This document shows, piece after piece, positions 32,200-44,997 of a stretch of DNA of 64,000 nt; the stretch's first letter is position 1, and each line of letters starts with the position of its first letter. The notes below the pieces were generated by a model. That model was not told where the DNA came from. It did not search any database and saw only the letters and a list, made by a program, of their open reading frames with translations. The DNA is taken from NCBI GenBank assembly GCA_003344405.1, contig NOWV01000004.1:558001-622000 (forward strand). Direction: 5' to 3'. The position numbers and the translations under genes are program-made. Source of the stretch: Trichoplax sp. H2. Its lineage: Eukaryota > Placozoa > Uniplacotomia > Trichoplacea.

Positions 32200-35100
32200 T
32201 TAGTTGAAATTCTCAGATTCGTCAACCGCATTGCCTTGTAGAAGGTGCCGGACAAAATCGTCTGAAACATCTTGCATTTCTGAGTATACGTTAATCCCCG
32301 CCATTTCACAGTCATGGTCCACTGATGGAGTGAGTGCTTGAGGCTGTTCGGTGTATCAAATCACATATATATTAACAATAAAAATTGCTATTAAGGAATG
32401 GATACCAATGTAAATAATGAAATTGTTACCGTAGAAAGAGGTGTTGAACACGTCGACGAAGGTTCAGATCCAGTGCTATGATATTAGTAAATGATACTGA
32501 ACGATTTATTACATACTCATACTTATATTACGTCGCACCACAAGACGACATAAGAAATGTAGCGTTTTACGTTTCTTAAAAGATATTTTACCTATCATCC
32601 AAAAATAGCTTAAATTTCAGCCTTGATTTATCATATATACTACTTTTTCCATTTTCGCTTCCGGCAGTTTCTGTAGCGATATAAACATGTGCAAGTCAAT
32701 AGAGCAATTTCCATTCAGACAATACGTGTATTTTTTTAACTTTCATATCAGTTTAACCTCGACTGCAGCTTATCTGATTACCGCTACCGCTGTAATGACT
32801 ACGGAATGCATCTTCTTTAGAAATTCCTTTGGGGTATACATATCTAAATTGCTGTATATCGAATAAACTGTAGGCAAGCAATTACATAAATTTCTTTCAG
32901 TACGTGTTACTTCATCTTATTGATGACAATCACAGTTGTATATTATATCCTCAAAAAGTATCCGATTACCATTCCGATAAAGTCTTCATAAGCGTAAATT
33001 TTTTCTCATCTAAAGGTTCAGGAAATTCCACTACTTTCTGACCTAATATGTACAAAATGCTTCGTGACATAAATAGAGCGTTTTGTAATTGGAAAGGCAC
33101 ATAAGATACCTGAGCGATCAACTCGAGTAAAACATATACTAATTGCTTTCGGTTTCCCAGAACTGAACCGTAACAGAAATGTTCCAGGTTCACACCCTAA
33201 AAGAATTTCTTTTGCTCTTTCCTTAGCTATAAAGCCCACGAATAGTCTATAAAATGAATTAAACTGAGCAAACTGAGCTTACAGTAGTGAGGCTATTGAA
33301 ATCTCTTAGATTTAAAGTAAGATTTAATCACCCTTCACACCATATTGCTTTCAGCTCTGAGTTACTTTGCATCAGATCAAGAACCGTATGAAACCACTTC
33401 CAAAAAGGCTGATTAAATTCCGAAACTGGAATCTGTAGGTTTGTGGCAAAGTTTAGCTAAGTTAGTAATATCTGGTGAAGTACACAGTAAGGACGTCATT
33501 TCTTCGATATTTTTTCCGACAGGATATTGAAAAGAATCGATGCGAATTAAATTACCTTAATAAATTTCTGCCATGTAACCACGGTGCATGATAAGTCTAC
33601 AGTTTTCATCACGTGTGAGTCACCTATAACAGTAACCAGTGTCTACGTGAGGTGTACGCGTATTAGCTAAAATACTGCTCAATCTGTCAGTAAACTTTGG
33701 AATTTACTGTAAATCACTAACCGATTAATTTGCAAGCTAAGAATTGTAGGTTTTCCTCCGATAGTCCACTTCCAACTCTATGGAAAAATTCAGTGTTTAG
33801 CATGTGAGCAATACTTTGCCACTTGACTTCTTTCGGCACTTCGAAACCTTCACGATTCTAAATCAAAATGCAATTCATTGAAAGCTAAATCTACCACTAA
33901 AATTAAAACTTAAATTACCGGAGAAGAAAAATAATTATCCCAAACGACCGTGCCCATTGCATTCGCAGTCTGATTTGTATTTACAATTATAACAGTTGGC
34001 AACGAAACATCCTATGAAAATATGAATTTTGTTAAGACATTATGACATCAAAAATTACTTAGTAAACGCAGGCAATGTTCTATAACATAATGAAATAAAT
34101 TTAGGATACCCTAACTATAATCTTCTTAGCTTGGATAGTAAATTCGGATGTAAACAGGATGGCAAACTTTAGTTCTGTTACCATCTGCAGTACGTACAAC
34201 GAATTTTACAAGAAATGTTTATTATATTATTAATATTGGTGTTCAAGGGTGAGAAGAATATTAGTTATCTACCTCATCACCCTTTGCAGTTGCTCTTCTA
34301 CCAATTTTCTAGCAAAGAAAGACAACTTAATTCATTACAAATCGCTCTTATATCATAAATTCTACTTATGTTGCAAAAAACCATTACTATGATTAAAGGT
34401 TGCAAAGATCAAAACCAGTCAACTCTAAAATCGTTATATTTTAATTTATACATGAACGTATCAATGTTGAAATTGCCGTTGAAAATTGCTTCAAATCGCG
34501 AATACTTAGTTCCTACATCAATGCCTTTGATAATCTATAGTGATCGAATCATAAAGTAAGTAAACCTTGGTATCTACCACTTCAACAGTAATGAATAGCA
34601 GTAGAACATACTCTGTGTTAACCTGTGCCTACGCTTTAACATAAAAACGCATCGAAATTTTTTCTCACACTAGCTGGCTAACTAGTGCTTAACTGATTTT
34701 AAACAGTGCCTCACGTTTACTGCGACAAAGAGTCTTTACTTCCGTGGTAGTTACTATAAGTTAAAGCGTATAATACACGCGCTGCAATCATTAACTATTC
34801 ACGTAAACATATTGCAATCTCGTATAATTTTAAATTAATGTACTGTTGATATTCAGCCTGGAACTACAGGCGTTAGAAAATCCGACTTCATCAGTAAACC
34901 AAGTTCTAAGACTGTACGACATCGTGTACGTAATGTTTAAGGCGAGTACGATTACTAATTACTATTACTGAAGTATTAAATTACCATATTCGTTAAATCA
35001 ACTTTCCACATTCTTGTTTGACTGTCGAATTGCATTGGCTAGATTTTATTGAACAAAATTTTAGAATTTTTATTCACAAATTACGTTAATAAAATAATAA

Positions 35101-38100
35101 ATTTCTTGAATACGTACCTTGCAGCTATTAAGAATTTTACCACTAGCACCTAAACTATAAAATATAAAGATAAATATTTAAGGGTTACATTCTAGTCGGG
35201 ATTAGCAGCAGGTACTGACTAAGGATAAATTAGCCTTTAAGTGCCATACTGAGCTCTTAAACTCAATGATAATATGCTTGTACAATGTATAGTGTACAAT
35301 CCTGATTCTTACTTACTCAGGCGGAAAATTTCCGCTGCGCAAACTTCGAACCTGAGATTCACTGCCGATACAGTAATAATCGAAGTGTAACATAATAAAT
35401 CAAAATATATCAAGAAGAGAAATACTATAAGTGTTGCTAATAAATTATCTTAACATACCTTAGAATGTATGCATTAACGTCCGTTAATTGAGAAAAGGCA
35501 TTCAGTTTTGTACCAATTAGTGAGCTGATGTGTCGAGAGCAAATAAATTCATAGTGTAAAACTTAATCCGTTATATTATCTATCCTTATCCGCAATAGCC
35601 AATATATTATTTAATTACATAATTTACCAAACAGATGCGGCAAACTTTGTATCTACTTTAATTATTTGAGGAGGTTGCTTCATGATGACAAATGCTCTGA
35701 TAATATAATATAACAGTAATGTGTACGTTTAAAAGTTACACCATATAAATAAGTATTCATAATATAATGATTCACTGTTGTAGTACGAATGGTTGTCCAA
35801 CAATACTGTACTAAACATATTGCCATTAATTACTTGTTCACAAGTTCCGAGAGGAGATTTTCCAGCTCTTGAAGTATAATATCCAACGTAGGCTTAACTG
35901 CCTGATCGTTTGCATGCAGGTTCTTATCACATACTGCTAATAGCTATAAATTATAAATTATAAATTAAAATTTTTTGATCATTCCCCTTGAAGCATGTTA
36001 TTACATTATTTCCAATGTACGCGCTATCAAATCTTCCTGAACTTCAACTCGCAAATACGTATGCTATGCAAAGAAAAAATTTCATATCTGTATGTTATGA
36101 ATGAATAAATTTTCGACATGTCAACCTGTTCCACTAAAATTTTGGTTTGCCAAATAGTATCTAAGCTACTTTCACACCATAGCTGAATTTGTTTTAATTC
36201 CTCGCAATGAGTGTTCATCAAGTTTTCAATTCCACCTAGTGCCTTCTGACGCTGCTTCCATTCAAATAATTGGACATCAAGTACCTTTGAGTGTAGTACC
36301 TTGACTCCCTCAACAATTTTAGCAAATTTTTCCGCAATTCCCTTAATTTAATTGTAAAAAATAGTCATTCCTACAGCTGCATGACAGTATCATTACATAT
36401 ACCCTTTTAATCAAATATTTCTAACCATTTCTGTATCTTTTCGATGTTTTACGATTTTACGAATATCGTTACATAATTTCTGGCGTTGCTTAAATGCTTG
36501 CATCTAATTGTAAGAAATATGCTTAATTTTTCTCTTGGCGAAAAGCTACAGCGATGCATCCAGTATGTGGGATGAAGAAGTGTCTTATACCTGACTGGAA
36601 GGATATTTAGAATTGGGAACTGGCTGATACCTACACTCTGGGTGTTCTATAGTAAAACGGAAGATGTTCAAGTTATAATTGCACAAGTAATTAATCTATA
36701 TAATTAACAGTATTAAAGTAAAATACTTTCTTAAATATCCAATAAAAATTTAATTTTAACCTTCTAAAAGTTTATTCCAATGATGATATAAAATATTCAA
36801 ATTTTCTCGCAGCTGCTGAATATTTTTCCAATCGTTTTCAGCATCAATCGTGATCATATGCAGTTGGCTGCAGATTTTACGAATATCTTCAGCCGCAGTG
36901 CTAATATTATTATTTCCGTTCGGCCAATTGGATGACTCATCATTCCCTTTCAAGGTTATTGTAGCCTACGAGATGTGAATAAAAGTAAATGATGCTTTAC
37001 AATATTTTAACAAGTTCGATAATCAAACTGTAGTTTGGGTAATGCGATTTCTATAAAAACGTCTATATCTCAACTGAACCAACAGGATATCCAAAAGTAA
37101 AATCGGTGTCTAGCTTCTTTAAACGTATACAATACATACTTCTTGGCACAATTTCCTTTCTGTCTCGAGACAATCAAGAAGAATATCCAATAGTCTCATA
37201 GGATTCTGTTGAAATCGATTCTGTAGTTTTCAATAGTAATATAGCATTATTTTGTTTAACATGTGAGGTATGTTATACTCATGATACTGTTGTTAATCAG
37301 AGTGTCTTCAGTTTTAGTGATAACAATAGTACTAATGAATAATAAACTGTCATTATCAGCAGTAAAACATGGAGTAAATCATAGCTTTGTCTTATCTTAT
37401 AAGAGACAGATCTCATTACCTACCTACCTTAAAATCTTCGATATACTTGGTCATACGAGACCACTGCAGCAGTGCATCCTGCGTGGAAATTTGTTCCAAC
37501 TATTAAAAGGTATCATAAACCAGAAAACGGATTTAAGTTTAATAAAAATAGTTGATTAACACTTGCATGTATTTTAAGGCACGCTAAAGCAACGGTGTAC
37601 TGAGTTCAGTAGATAGTTTAATCAGTTGCATATAGATGTTGCAATTGTAAATTGAACGACATGTACGTCTGTAGCTATTAATAACTAGTAATACATTATC
37701 GACTTAAAGTGTAAAAATGCCTAGGGTGTGCGATACAGATTACTACAAACACAACAGATGCGCGTATGGTACTACCATAGGAAACCTTAATTTATTTCAT
37801 TGCAGGTACTGTATGTCTGGACGTTCGTACAGTAAGTACCTTACAAGGCACGGAACGTAAAATTCAAAAAAAGCTACAACGTGTGCACCAGCTTTACTTT
37901 ATATTTGCAAGCTGAGCATTTCATAATTATAATTGTTACGAGGAGTTATGTTTAAAACTGAAATTCAATGCATTAGATCAAACATCATATTCGGTCTCAC
38001 CTGCTGTGTTTGTTGTCTCATGAGGCTCAGCAACTCATCACGGACACGAATAGCAGTCAATTCATCTCGATTTTGTCCTAAACTCCTACAGAGGGTGACA

Positions 38101-39618
38101 GCATTTGTTTACAAATTTCGTATTCACTAAAATGTACAGTACCAGTCTTTATAGGAACGTAAAATTTAAGATTTAATTGCTAAATTCGAGACTAAAAAAC
38201 AATGATAAAACCACGACAAGTAAACTTAGCCCATGTTTAGCCCTAGTTTACAAAACACAGAAGTGTCCAATCTCAGTTTTTAGACTGTGTAAAAAAATAA
38301 GCTTCTAATATAAATCCTCTGTTTTAATGAATATCGTACAGACGTAATTTCTACGCGCTATAACATCACGAAATCATCTCATCGATACTGTTCATGATTC
38401 GCTAATGTGATTTTTAACGTTACAGTTTCACAATAAATTTCTATAGCTTTAAAAGATTTCTAGAATCAAGAAAGGGATCTATGCTATGTTGAGGAGTTTC
38501 TTATTCATCCAGTAACAGGATGCAGAAAGATATCACATGAACCCACTGTACTGTACACTACAATTTGTAAACAGGCTCAACTCTCCATGGGCTACTTATC
38601 ATGCGCACTTATTCGAGAGCAAGTTGCATCACGTACGTATGGCAATTTTCAATAATTAAACAGTAGCAAATAGTATTGCGTTAATTGACGTTCCTGCTCT
38701 ACCGTAGACATTTGGATAGTATCAAATCATATAATTATTTTACTGTACTACAGTGAAAATTCATGCAATCGATCTACAACAGCTGAAACGTTGAATCGTT
38801 GAAAATTTTAATTGAAAGGCGACACAAATACGAAACATATGTGGCACACCAAATCGTAAATACAGTACGGTACTTTAATGTAACATTTTTTTATGCCACT
38901 TTACTATGAGTTTAGCCGGATAATACTGTACATTATTACTGTACTGTATCTACGTGTACATTGCAGATTTTACGGAAGAACTATGCACTAGTTGACTACG
39001 TGTAGTTGGCAATTTCTAATTTATAGGTACAGTACAGGAGCGCGGTTCGAATCTTGAAGTTGGACAAAAATAATGCAGATACTTGCAGTGAATAGTGTAT
39101 AGTATCTAAAAAATTGGATTGAGTCAATTTAGTTCATGAAACTGACTTGATTCGAAAATTATACCTTTAGTCATCAATACGAGTAATGGGTAAAATCAGG
39201 TCAGTGTTATATTATAGTGAAAGTATAGTAATAAGGTATCCTACAATCGTTACAATGGTTCACATCAATGTTCAGGCTAGTACAAAGTATTATCATCGCA
39301 TTATACTGTACACTTATTGTGTTTATCTTATCTTAAGATCACTTCGTTTCGACGGTGTCGATTAAATAGCTGTGAACGGAGACTCCCTATGAAAAAAACA
39401 CTGGTTTTACAGTACGCGATCGATGATACAGTACTGCATGTTGCAGATTACAAACGTACAGTATTACAGGATTCGAATTTTATTTACCAAAACTGATTTT
39501 CTATCCAGTTGGCAAAGACGCATCTAATTTCTATATGAAATTGATGCATTTCATAAGTTTGCAGCATTTGCTGTAGCGCAGGACCACGCAAACTTTGCGA
39601 CGCTGCCCAAAGAGCCAT
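32200..39618 (-). CDS. STAT: STAT transcription factor, STAT5/6 type
   Basis: Twenty-seven exons can be read from 39618 down to 32200, about 805 residues. The start is the conserved N-terminus MALWAASQSL (39618-39488) spliced over a 1.4 kb intron to 38085-38001. The coiled-coil domain is at 36965-35834. DNA binding is at 35696-33919: KQPPQIIKVDTKFAASV and VIIVNTNQTANAMGTVVWDN align best with STAT5. The linker is at 33857-33332. The SH2 (33246-32788) has GFIAKERAKEILLG, then GTFLLRFSSG with the phosphotyrosine-binding Arg. The last exon (32343-32200) offers a tail tyrosine in INVYSEM as the likely JAK site. STATs dimerise through pTyr-SH2 contacts and act in the nucleus. A 67-bp intron (33109-33043) splits the SH2. 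One junction, 36005 to 35943, is out of phase as read. The rest is consistent. Confidence 0.92.
38540..39460. repeat. Scattered TACWG motifs in STAT intron 1
   Basis: Short runs at about 38547-38556, 38860-38873, 38927-38950, 39026-39035, 39303-39310 and 39429-39435. These are sparser than the intergenic arrays and limited to the long first intron. They would fit 5' regulatory sequence extending into the gene. Confidence 0.6.
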
Positions 39619-39682
39619 ATCGGAATTACTTTCTTCTTCTTTTTTAACAATAAAAACTTACAGTGTAACTGTAAGTATTAAC

Positions 39683-40572
39683 TGTAACTAAATACTGTAC
39701 AGTACAGTACAGTGAAAAATCAGCAAAAAGACTGTTTCCAAATAATTTTAATCTGCTAGTGAGTAGCGATAGTAATCACGAGCTAAATACGGCCACAACT
39801 TAAGCACTGCAGTACGGTATTTAGCAGGAAATGCAGTTCGGTACAGTACTGTACTGTACTCCAGAGAACCTGTACTGTAATTTGCAATACAGTACAGTAC
39901 AGTACCATACACTTGCAGTACACTACAAAACTGTACACAGTAATTATAATTACTGCGTGTTTTGACTATTCTTGCACTACATGGACGGTCGGGGTAAAGT
40001 TTAATAAATGTGTCCGCGAAGTTACATATTGGTATAAAGTATAGTATTTTTACGTTAGTTCCAGCAATATTTTTCCCTTTTTACATCTGAGAAACAAAAT
40101 AAACATGCCGTACAATCGTGTGTACCGGTTATCCACCGCTTTCAACAACGGGAGTGTAGACTTTCAGCATGCAGACAAGTACAATGCTACTCATTCGATA
40201 GATTTAGGAAAATGAGCATAAGTTTAATCTGAATTTCGTCTTCAAATGTACGCTGTTGTGTACATGGCTACTGTGCAAGGACAATGCTATCATGTAATGT
40301 ACGCAGTTATACAATACGCCCAAAACTAAATAACGATCGGACACGGTAAAGAGATGCTTCAGGATTAGAATAACCTAACCATTATTGCAACCGCATATCT
40401 AAGGGTCTCTATGAATCACGAGATAACTGGGTAATACAGTACAGTGCAGTACCGTATACGGTACTCTTATTGCAGCAAAGGCAATACTATTTAACCTCAA
40501 CAGCCTATAGAATCAAACATAGATACCGTACCATACTACAGCACGTGTACTGTACAGTACACTGTACACGGT
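39683..40572. repeat. TACWG arrays upstream of STAT
   Basis: Dense runs at about 39697-39713, 39840-39860, 39888-39905 and 40544-40570, with single motifs between. They lie 5' of the STAT start and fade toward the 3' end of RAB7A. Confidence 0.82.
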
Positions 40573-42069
40573 ATAAAGTTACTGAACCTCTGACAGGTCT
40601 ATCAAATGGTAATAATACTATCTGTTAAATGAGCACATTATCGTAAACCGTCAGCAAAGCGACGGGAGTTTGCACTAGTAACAATAAATCACATACTGAT
40701 GATACTATATGAGGTATTGAATTAAATGACAGTGGCTATCTGAAAATTTCGCTACAGACTGTTAAATGCTAATACAATTCGTTTAAATATATAAATGATA
40801 GAGGCTTGCATTGCACTATCATTAGTAACAATTTTTATCTGGGTTGCGAAATGAGCTGATGCAATTTACTTCAGAAATCAAAATTACGATATTAGGTAAA
40901 GTTTTAATCAACAAAGTATAGGTGTGCTCTGTAGATACCGGTTATAAACCGATTTCAATTCGTAAGCGTAAAATATTAATTTAGAACTTGACTAATGAGT
41001 CATTGCGGCATAGGCGGTGCAGTAGAAGTCACAATAAGGAAAATCAAACCGAGTCGAAACTAGTAATCGATTAGTGAATATATACTTTGTAAGCACGCAT
41101 TCTAAATACGATCGATAACCCCTTGATAGTTGTAAATAAACGCAAACAAGGGCGACAGCAGCGTAGTGTAGACAATTTTGGTCTATTAACTTTCTATTTC
41201 TCAGTATTCAGGATTAATTGCCACTGAATTTTCAGATTATATCCTCTGATTATTATACTGTGAGCACAAATCAAAATCATAAAACAAACCTTACAATTAA
41301 GAATATTTTAAACAAACTCAGTTTGCGATAGAATTACTCCGACAAATAAGTCGATTGTAATTAGAGGCATTAGCTTCTTTAACAAATTAAAATTTGATAA
41401 GATCTACTCTACATTTCCTTGAGTACTAAAACCTTGATTACCCTAATTTTGGGGGGAATTAAATAAAACAACTGAAGAACACATCCAACAGTAGATACAG
41501 TAGTTTTAATATATCATATTTTAGACCATTACTTCACCATGCGTATCAACAGAGGTTACAATTTTACTTTTTATCACTACTCTAACATTAACGATTACGA
41601 AAGACAATTATATCAATTAGCGCTTAACACATGAGCTTACAATAACTACAGTACAACGGTACTTATATCATTCTTACCAAATTATTACTCTGCGAAAAGT
41701 GTTTATTACAGTCACATCGCACAATTGCACTTTTCAACTGATATATATGCTACATAGTTAAGAGTGCAGCAATCATCTAATCAAAATCGGAATAAAAGTA
41801 TCTATTAATAAAATTGTAACTGGTGGATTGGTGTCGAAATAGTACTATATGTACGCAATTACCTATTTATAATTTCGGTTAATTCTTGAAGCTAACATAC
41901 AACTGAACATACGCGTATATGCAGTATCAAGCATTCTTTTACAGTAGATCACCGCCTTTATAGTACTGTAATATTAAGATTAAAGATTTAGAGTCGCGTT
42001 CTTTACAACACTGATACAAGATTTACTTTATTAGCAAAATACATTAAGTTGTTTATAAAAGTGTCAGAA
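40573..42069. other. Interval 3' of RAB7A without array or exon
   Basis: About 1.5 kb of AT-rich sequence with no array, no recognisable exon and no long ORF. One isolated TACAGTAC occurs at about 41647. Confidence 0.55.
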
Positions 42070-42921
42070 TTAGCAGCCACAGCCATCAGACTTTGGAGTT
42101 TCGTTGTTATTAAGTTTAATCGGATCGGGAAAATCGTTATACACAGATACATCAGATTCTCTTGCCAAGGCATTTTTAGCGATAGTCTGGAAAGCTTGCT
42201 CCACATTAATTGCTTCCTTAGCACTTGTTTCAAAATAAGGAATGTTGTTCTTAGATGTGCACCAATTTTGAGCTCTCTTCATTGTGACCTAGAACAGTAT
42301 ATTATAAGAAATTCGTTAGCCACCCAGATACCAAGTTTTGTCAACAGCTTAAGAGATGAGGGTCTTACAGCACGATTCTCTAGGTCAACTTTGTTTCCTA
42401 ACACGACGAAAGGAAAGTTTTCGGAATCACGAGGGCTTGCTTGAATTAGAAATTCATCCCTCCAACCATCTAATGATTTAAAAGAATTTGCGACAGTTAC
42501 ATCGAAAACCAACACGCAGCAATCAGCCCCACGATAAAATGCCACTCCCAGACTCTGAAATCTTTCCTGTCCAGCTGTATCCCATATCTATCGGATAAGA
42601 AAATATACTTAAGAAATAATAATTAAAACCTTGATATCACGAAAGAATCTAACTGTAATACTAACTTGCATTGTCACTAATCGATCATCAACCATAACTT
42701 CTTTAGTTAAAAAATCTGCACCAATTGTTGCCTTATATTGATTACTGAACTTTTTATTGACATACTGATTCATCAAAGAAGTTTTACCAACACTATTTGA
42801 TGAAAACAAAAAGATGAGAAAATTGCTTTATAAACGCAACAACTAATTAAAATTCTTGATGGACGTACCCGCTATCGCCTAAAATGATAACCTTTAATAG
42901 AACTTTCTTTCTAGATGCCAT
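42070..42921 (-). CDS. RAB7A: Small GTPase Rab7 (late endosome/lysosome)
   Basis: Four exons, 42921-42869, 42792-42666, 42587-42369 and 42288-42070, give 205 residues (human RAB7A is 207). All GTPase boxes are intact: GDSGVGKT split by intron 1, effector loop with [30 protein letters not shown] and [15 protein letters not shown]. The C-terminus ends GCGC, giving a CxC double geranylgeranylation site. The switch and C-terminal body match Rab7 far better than Rab5 or Rab9. Rab7 governs early-to-late endosome conversion, lysosome fusion and retromer/RILP recruitment. A GTAC array begins about 100 bp upstream. Identity is certain. Confidence 0.98.
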
Positions 42922-43020
42922 CTTGCGAGCGGTCTCTAACATGGTTATAAAACGAAATAAATTCGTATAATGCACTGCACAGTATACGAAAGTTACATAG
43001 ACATACTGTATAGTAACGCA

Positions 43021-43265
43021 ACGTACTTACTGTACAGTACATTTAGTGTCGTATCAGTCGTACAGTACAGTACTGTACATATCGCACAGTGAAAACGACA
43101 GTGAAGTGTTAAGTGCTACGGAGGAAGTACTGTACTGTATGTTACAGTAACGTAAAAGTCTAAAAACTTATATGGATTCACGCTGCGATTTGATGCGCCT
43201 TGCTGTACTGTACTGTACAGTACAGCCGCTTTTTTTAGGTACTACTATTACAGTACAGTACTGCG
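43021..43265. repeat. TACWG array upstream of RAB7A
   Basis: Runs at about 43029-43040, 43060-43080, 43128-43142, 43204-43225 and 43251-43263. The nearest is about 110 bp from the RAB7A start codon. Confidence 0.8.
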
Positions 43266-44084
43266 TAAAGTTCAACTTCAAAACTCCAAAACAGCACTAA
43301 AACTATGTCTTTAATTATTTCGACTATCATCCAACATTGCTGAACTAAGCCATATAATATTGAACGTGTAAAACCATATTGAGATACACTACAATATATT
43401 ACGCACAGTTTATGTACAATATATCAAATTAATTACAAAGATGTCTGTGCAACTGTATCATGATGAGTAACGAATTAAGAGCACTGTATTGGACTGCCAT
43501 TGCTGTATGTAAAAAGAAAACAGTATGCGTACAGTCTTTGAAAATATCATACTGTACTTATTATCGGATTTAGTTTCATTGGTACAGAACTCAACGTAAT
43601 ATAAAGCTAAATCATGTGCCCACTCACTGGACAGTAAAAAGAATCCGTGATTATTTTAATTAGTGTTTAACAATTTAATATAGTACAGTATGAATTATGT
43701 AAAGCTTTAAACTGTCTACTGCGCTGCATCGTACTGCACAACTAGAACATTTAGTGTTTCCTTTGCAAATCCGAAAGTTAGCATGCAGCCATGCATGTAC
43801 TGTACAGTACTGTTGTTACTAAAAGCTTTTTAAGAGTTACGCCAAAATAAGTGAAAGATAACGTTACAGTCAAATTAAGTCATAAACAAGAGTAAAAGTA
43901 CATAAATTACGTTAATTACTGCTACTATAGATGAACGGACACAAAGAACACACGTATACGCACTACATGGTACAAACCTTTCCTTCTTAAAGTGCTTAAA
44001 CTCAGGTGCAAAAGTAAAATGGCGTTACTCTAATAAATTGATCAAATCTTCTAAACTCTGGTTAAGAGCGCTACGTTGGTCTCG

Positions 44085-44990
44085 TGATTTTTATGACGTA
44101 ATATAGTATAGTATAAGGATTTACCCGTAGTACTGTACTGTACAGTACATTGGTTTGGCCTGCAACCTTTGACGTGTACCGTACCAGTATGTACTGTACA
44201 CTGTACGTACACTAAGGGTCTCTACGGTACTGTAACACTGTACTGTACAGTACAATTTAGCCTCGCTGTCATGCTGTCACAGAGTTGAAGTCCATTTTCA
44301 ACTATGAAATACTGTACCGTACGGTACGGTCGGGCGTACGGTCGTGTGTAAAAATTTGGAATACAGTACTGTACTGTATTGCGTAGTATTGTAGTCATAC
44401 AGTACAGTACAAAAACAGTACAGCGTACTGTACGTACAGTACAGTACAGCGTACTGTACGTACAGTACAGTACACTAGTACAGTACTGTAGCTTTTTCCC
44501 TCTGGGCGAGCGGACTTTTTCTAGCCGATCCCTCGCTCTTGTGGATCTACTGTACTGTACGGTACTGTAATTTTTAACTGTACTGTACTGTACAGATGGT
44601 TAGAAGTTGCCAAACTGTGCTGTACTGTACACTGTACAGTAGTAACAGTACAGTGTGTATCAAAGTATTTTGTCACTTTGAAAAGCATCAACCAGTGATC
44701 TTAATAAGCATATGCTGAAACGTCTCAAACGATGGTAGTGTATTCGCTTACTAGAACTCATATACAAAATTGCAGGTAATTCTATAAAGATTTACAGTAC
44801 CGTACCAATACCTTACAGTACTGTACTGTAAGTCTAAGAAGTCCCTAGTACTTTACTGTACAGTACTGTACAGCGGCAGTACAGTACTGTACAGCTCAGT
44901 ACTCTACTGTACTGTAGAGCGAGTGTACAGAATCTACTGTACAGTACAGTGCAACAGTAGTACAGTACAGCACAGTACACGCGTTGACGA
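44085..44990. repeat. Large TACWG array region upstream of the death-domain gene
   Basis: The richest array region here: about 44128-44151, 44190-44210, 44225-44253, 44364-44380, 44399-44490, 44548-44596, 44621-44655, 44806-44890 and 44935-44980. It mixes TACAG and TACTG with variants such as GTACCGTACGGTACGGT at about 44316. It ends about 15 bp before the start codon at 44998, so transcription must begin inside or beside it. Confidence 0.88.
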
Positions 44991-44997
44991 GGCAGAT

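Noticed and set aside
33018-33193. Apparent frameshift in the STAT SH2 domain, with two overlapping open frames
   Set aside because: A 67-bp GT-AG intron (33109-33043) joins RVDRSG to QKVVEFPEPLDEKKF in phase and restores the STAT alignment, so no frameshift is needed.
37263-37559. Plus-strand ORF of 98 codons
   Set aside because: It overlaps the STAT exon at 37428-37499 in antisense and otherwise lies in introns; its composition is intron-like.
42049-42444. Plus-strand ORF of 131 codons
   Set aside because: It is antisense to RAB7A exons 3 and 4, which are certain.
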